A DNA stretch of 64,000 nt from Antedon mediterranea. Lineage: Eukaryota > Echinodermata > Crinoidea > Comatulida > Antedonidae. Position numbers and translations under genes: made by a program. This document shows positions 59,068 to 64,000 of this stretch, in pieces. The stretch spans positions 31,802,501-31,866,500 of the forward strand of contig NC_092672.1 in assembly GCF_964355755.1 (NCBI RefSeq). Reading direction: 5' to 3'. Position 1 is the stretch's first letter; each line of letters begins with the position of its first letter. The notes under the pieces are model-generated. The model was not told the origin of the DNA. It ran no database searches and saw only the letters and a list, made by a program, of their open reading frames with translations.

Positions 59068-60552
59068 TTTAATAAATAATTGAGAGTAAGCACAAAAACA
59101 CGAACAAAAAGGTAGAGTAAAGCAAACGTCAACAACACAACATGTGTTATTTCTTGGCCCTCAATTTTCCATGTGTGAATTCGATAACGAGGTAGAAAAG
59201 GTTGCCAGGTTAAACCGTTTCTTTTATGCAAATTTACCCAATAAAAAATTACTAATGACTGAATTAATGTTAATCAAGCTAATGTTAATTGTAAGTGTCA
59301 ATTATATTTATTTTATCTATCAGAATTAAGTTAAGATCCATTGAAATATTTTAAGTTGTGACATTGTAAATCAGGAACGCGTTACACACATTGAATATGA
59401 CGCGACTTGGCGTTTGGGAATTAATCTGACCATCTCTATGATCTGACGGATTTTTAATTTAAAAAAAAGATTAATGCAATAACTGCATAAAAAGAACAAT
59501 TAAATATCCAAAAATAACATTAACAATGACTAGGCCCTAAGCATGTATTTCGATAACCATTCCGGGCGCTACCGGACGTAGTTCCAGGAGCGCGGGTCAA
59601 TAAAAATAAAGTTATTTCGTTGCGCTTGGATGGAAACTAATAACGAACGAGTTTTATTACAAATAACGTTGTTTGAAGAAGTATTATCTCCGTGCAATTG
59701 ATACATAATTCACACCAGTGAAACACTTGGATAATCCAGCGAGTGAGAAAAAAAATTACAATTTTAAGTTATTTAAGCTAAAACTTCGTTACAATTAATT
59801 GAAGCTTGACTGAATCCAGTTTATTCAGGGTCTGTGGTGTTTATGTTATTAAATTAGCAACAAGACGTCTGAAAATTATTAAGATATGAAAATATTTCTA
59901 CCTGCGTCTAATAAGGGATTTATCAAAAGGTTGGCAAGATAAAAAAAATCATCTTAGCGGGGCCTATTTCAAATGATCTTTTGCTTCAGTCCGTTTTCAA
60001 AATAACCTTAAGCAAAATATTTTTTATGTTTTCTTTTATAAATCTTGATATTAACTATCTTGGTTTCCATCAAAAAATTGATAAAGCCAGTCGAGGAGTC
60101 CGTAACTGAATTTTCGGTAATAATGTTTAGGTGAGAAATAAGCTTTGTTTTCACAGCTTTTCAGAGAATTTATGTTTTTTTGTGAAATTCAGGAATATTT
60201 ACATTGTGTTTATATATAGGCATATATGAATATATTTAAAATGAATGGTTCTATATACTTATAAATTATTTATTTTTATAATCCACAATTTATTGGCGTT
60301 CGTGTGCTTTATCAATAAAAATTGTGATAAACGATCGAGCGAAGGATGTAGGCCTTATAATTAACATGGTGAAATTTTAAATTTATCACCAAAAACTAGA
60401 CTTTTAAATAATGTAACACAATTCATCTTAGACTTCCAAAGATCGCGTGTTCTTATAATAATTTCACAATCATGCACACTGTATATACTCTTCAATGTAA
60501 TAGATTCATCAATTATGGTTTCGATCGATTAACTACCTGCGCGTGCTTCTAA

Positions 60553-60709
60553 TGCGCATGCGCTATATCTTGCCATTTCACCGTTGTGTTTGCCAGTCTG
60601 TGACCAAAAGACGTGAAATTAATATTTTAACTGTCGTGGCTTGTAGATCACTGTTAAAAGCAACAAGCGAATTCTTCTATCTACCGGAAGATATCGACGC
60701 AACAAACCG
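60553..60709 (+). promoter_or_regulatory. Candidate promoter and non-coding first exon
   Basis: TGCGCATGCGC (60553-60563), one base off a full NRF1 consensus, is followed about 145 bp later by a strong donor, ACCG|GTAAGT at 60709/60710. This would fit a 5' UTR exon of a plus-strand gene that continues beyond the window. No protein evidence. Confidence 0.28.
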
Positions 60710-61084
60710 GTAAGTATGTACACAGTTTGGTTTAAACCATGGAAGAGTGAAATTACAATTTCACCCTTTCCTGGTTTAGACAGAATTTTAGTACCGGGCT
60801 GATAAGAAACGGTATAAAACAATCGTAATAATAAATATACTAGTAAGTTTATGTTATAATATCAATACATTGGATAGAACCGAAACAATTTGTTTATTGT
60901 GTTTTTTAAGAGAGGATATTTGCAATTATAATCATCATAATAACAATAGCCGTTTGAAATTAATAGGAGTAGTGATACACCGTTATACTGCAGTACCGTA
61001 GCGTGTGTGCATTACTTTATTTCAGACTATTTGCATGCTACTAATCTAATAATCTATTTCTACGCAGCGTATTATATTTAAATA

Positions 61085-61550
61085 TACATTTTCATCATTA
61101 TCATTCCATCGTGTTGAAAAGTAAATTTTTCTTACCGTTATTACCCTCATCATCATTTTTAAATCATCTTTATACCAAATATAATCATCTTTAGCCTATA
61201 ATTGCTATCATACTGTCATTACGATTTTTATCATATCATTTATCATTATTTTTATTTCATTACCATATTGACATATTAATCATAATTTTCAATCATAATA
61301 ATAATCACACAGAATCATTGATTCAGTTCTCATCTTAATCATTTTAATAACCGTATCATAAGTTTTTTTAGGTAAGGAAAACTAATGGGAAATATAATTT
61401 ATCATCATATTCCATTCATTATAATATTGTCATATTAATCATAATTGTTTTATCATTATCATCATCAGAATCATAATTATTGTTTCATTCTTCATCAATT
61501 TTCCTCTTTTTTTTTATCAATTGCGTTATCTTAATCATTTAATAATCATA
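61085..61550. repeat. TCAT/ATTATC-rich low-complexity tract
   Basis: An irregular run of ATCATTATCATT-like words for about 450 bp, with no fixed period. Probably an eroded microsatellite. Confidence 0.7.
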
Positions 61551-62776
61551 AATTGGAGTAAAAAAATATTGTCAAAATAGCAACAAACCAATGGGAACGC
61601 CAAGTAAAAGGCAAGCCGATTCTTGTACTGTATCATGTCTTAGCGATAATAAACACCCCGCAGTATCGTGTCTGCTGACTGCAACAGGCTCACACCACAT
61701 ACCTCCTAATATTAACTATGGATATCAATGTTATCGAATAACAGGCCTGAAGCAGTATCATTTTTCTTTCTTGTTCGTTTGAAAAAACATCGTCAAAATA
61801 ACATGTCTTCGGTTTTGTCATGAACTAAGAAGTCATTTTATTCAATCCATTCATTACAAACATTATAAGAAATAGCGAATGTCATTAAGACAGTATTATT
61901 TTCTGTACTGTATATAAATTGTACAGTAGGCAAATCCTGTGATACATAATAAAACTTGTACCATAGGCCTGACAAGATGATACAAAATATGTGACACTAT
62001 ATGACAGATTGTGCCTATGATACACTGGCCATTATAATACCATGTATAAGAGATACAGTATACACAGAGGATCGGATCATTGTTACATGCAATTATAATT
62101 AATTCTTTTTATTTAATGAAAAACTAAATACGCCAAAATCTATTTATTTCTAAGAAAGAAAAATTACAGTAAACCTATAATAATTGTTCGTAACATTATA
62201 TGAAGGATATTAAGCCAATTCAAGCCGTCGAGTGATTCAAAATATAGGTCCTGCTTTTTACTTCAGTCATGTCATGTTCTACTTTCGTATACGATGTAAA
62301 ATAAAACTGAAGTGTTTTTATTTCTGCATATAAGAAGAAGTGAAAAGGCTATGGTTTTCATTTCCGACACGTAAGTTTCTACTTTCGTAAGATGTAAAAT
62401 AAAACTAGAATGCAGCCTTGGGTTTTAAAAGATTTTAAATTTCAAACGTAAAACAAATCGAGAGTCATATAGTTTTCATATCCGATGCGTTACTTTCGTA
62501 TGCCTAAGATTTGAAAAAACAATTACAACAGTATAGCGCATTTTGTAATATTTAGAGGAAGAGATTTAAAGGGGAGCTCCGGGTACAACCTTTCTATTGT
62601 TCATTGTATATATAAACCTTTGCAACAACATTGATAATAACCTCATTAATTTTTCATCAGCGGTAAAGCAGAACGAGCATAAGTAAAATAAGTATCTTTT
62701 TCAAAAAGTGGTGCTCAATGACTTTATACATACGATATGAATTCTACTGATTGGCCGAGTGGAATCGGTTATATCA

Positions 62777-62846
62777 CGTTTCCACAGGCAGTTTATCGGT
62801 TAATTATCGGTTAATTTTTGGCTGTGGAAACACGGCCAATGACAGA
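62777..62846. repeat. Short inverted repeat
   Basis: GTTTCCACAG and CTGTGGAAAC are exact inverted copies about 50 bp apart, enclosing GGTTAATTATCGGTTAATT. Possibly a small MITE end pair. Confidence 0.4.
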
Positions 62847-64000
62847 CGCTCAGTGGATAACCATTTCAATAAAAGAATATATTTTCTGTGTAAAATTGAT
62901 TAGTTTTTCGATTTATATCAATTAAATTATATAAATTATAGAATTTATTATTGAATTCATCTTACTAACATTACAAAAAGTCATCACTTTAAATTTAAAA
63001 AAAAAGCTTGTTATGCTTTACGACCGACGAAACAAAAGTGGGGGTTGTTATATCGATATTTAAAATGTTTAAAAATTGAGTCCGGAGCAACCCTTTAATG
63101 TTAATAAATGTCAATCCTGGGAAAACAAATCAAACAACAGCTATTATATTCCTGGCTTTCAAACAGCTTATGATTGAAAATACAACTTCAGTATATATTG
63201 CCTGCTGGCAATACCTATAATATGGTCACGTACTATGCGTCGAAGTGAAACTCGCGGGTGGTATAAAATTATCATAAAACCGTACAGATCTCGGAATAAC
63301 TTATGAAACAAAAATACATTGTTAAAATGATAATTATACACGAAAAACCAACTGATCTGTAGATCAACTTGATCGATTGACAAATCGACACAGCTATATC
63401 CTTAATGGTTCTATTTCAGAATTCTAAAATAACAAAAAAAATACAAAAATAACGGTAGGCCTACTGTTACTCCTCAGTACTTTAACACGCACAACACTCG
63501 CGTGTACATTTCGAGTGAAATTCAAGGTTAGCTGTATTCAGTCTAGTATAGAGCGTATCACAGGTATGATTGATTTCAGTACAGACTACATTATGATCAT
63601 TTACAGGCTAGGCCTACTACTACCCTAGGCTACACATAAGGTTGAATACATTATTTCTTTTAACTTCTTCATCTTTGTTAAAAATATGATTAGATGTCGA
63701 CTTGAGATGAAGAATTACAGTGCGTCCTTGAGTTGAGTAATCTAAATTCATCTAATTCACCCATCGAGTATAAATGCACAATACAAAGTGAATTACAAAT
63801 ACACAATTCGTAATTAAATTTGTATGTATGACTAGATACAAAGAAGTTGCACTTTGAAGAAAATAAATCAGAGAGATGACCAAAAGAAATTAAATTCAAT
63901 AATTAAAGAAATAGAAATATTGCATATATTTCCTCACAATTTGGCAGTAGCATTGAGAAAAGAAACAACGCGCGTACACAAATTAGTCTCATTTTATCAT

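Larger units (their letters stand above)
59068..64000. other. Right flank without a recognised coding gene
   Basis: About 4.9 kb upstream of NOC2L. The short reading frames here show no similarity I recognise. One frame just upstream of NOC2L on the plus strand (59144-59329) lacks convincing splice context. Apart from the candidate promoter at 60.6 kb and the repeats above, I see only AT-rich sequence. Confidence 0.6.

Noticed and set aside
59144-59329. Plus-strand frame of 61 residues just upstream of NOC2L, considered as a divergent first exon
   Set aside because: No recognisable protein and no convincing donor; the composition fits chance.
1-64000. tRNA and rRNA genes
   Set aside because: A/B-box matches occur only within SINE-like elements lacking a complete cloverleaf; no rRNA-like sequence seen.

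Overview
This is a eukaryotic, intron-rich, AT-rich nuclear window from an animal. Five genes are complete and recognisable and a sixth is partial. Their intron-exon structures could be rebuilt by hand from splice sites and protein similarity. The protein set (UBE2J2, B3GALT6, MEPCE, ZCWPW1, NOC2L and an EMI-domain protein most like MEGF6), the moderate similarity to human proteins, and the heavy load of short transposons suggest an invertebrate deuterostome, perhaps an echinoderm. That placement is inference, not something the sequence proves.

Layout, left to right. 1-2846: a minus-strand Ty3/Gypsy-type LTR retrotransposon with most of its interior deleted; its second LTR runs off the left edge. 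3291-6195: the first three coding exons (minus strand) of a secreted EMI-domain protein, MEGF6-like, continuing off the window. About 6.4-14.4 kb: no coding gene seen; inverted-repeat elements, tandem repeats and one perfect NRF1 consensus. 14634-22434 (minus): UBE2J2, a tail-anchored ubiquitin-conjugating enzyme, with a 4 kb repeat array in its largest intron. 23947-24948 (plus): B3GALT6, head-to-head with UBE2J2. 29157-39011 (minus): MEPCE, the 7SK RNA capping enzyme. 39957-47437 (plus): a ZCWPW1-like CW/PWWP histone reader, head-to-head with MEPCE. 48432-59067 (minus): NOC2L, a ribosome-biogenesis protein in 17 coding exons, tail-to-tail with ZCWPW1. About 59.1-64 kb: no coding gene recognised; one possible promoter plus first exon.

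Gene order matters here. From general knowledge, UBE2J2, B3GALT6, NOC2L and MEGF6 all lie on human 1p36.3, while MEPCE and ZCWPW1 are divergent neighbours on human 7q22.1. The window appears to keep two ancient pairs, UBE2J2/B3GALT6 and MEPCE/ZCWPW1. The genes share no single pathway: ER-associated ubiquitylation, glycosaminoglycan linker synthesis, 7SK snRNP maintenance, chromatin reading and 60S ribosome assembly.

The non-coding DNA is dominated by short palindromic elements. The most abundant family (here family A, ends resembling AGCTCTGTCTACACTATCAA) has 18 copies, in introns, in a probable 3' UTR and directly beside splice donors. At least six further inverted-repeat families, four tRNA-derived SINE-like copies, a Tigger/pogo-like element and many tandem arrays are described below. 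I found no CRISPR array, tRNA gene, rRNA gene or bacterial-type system.
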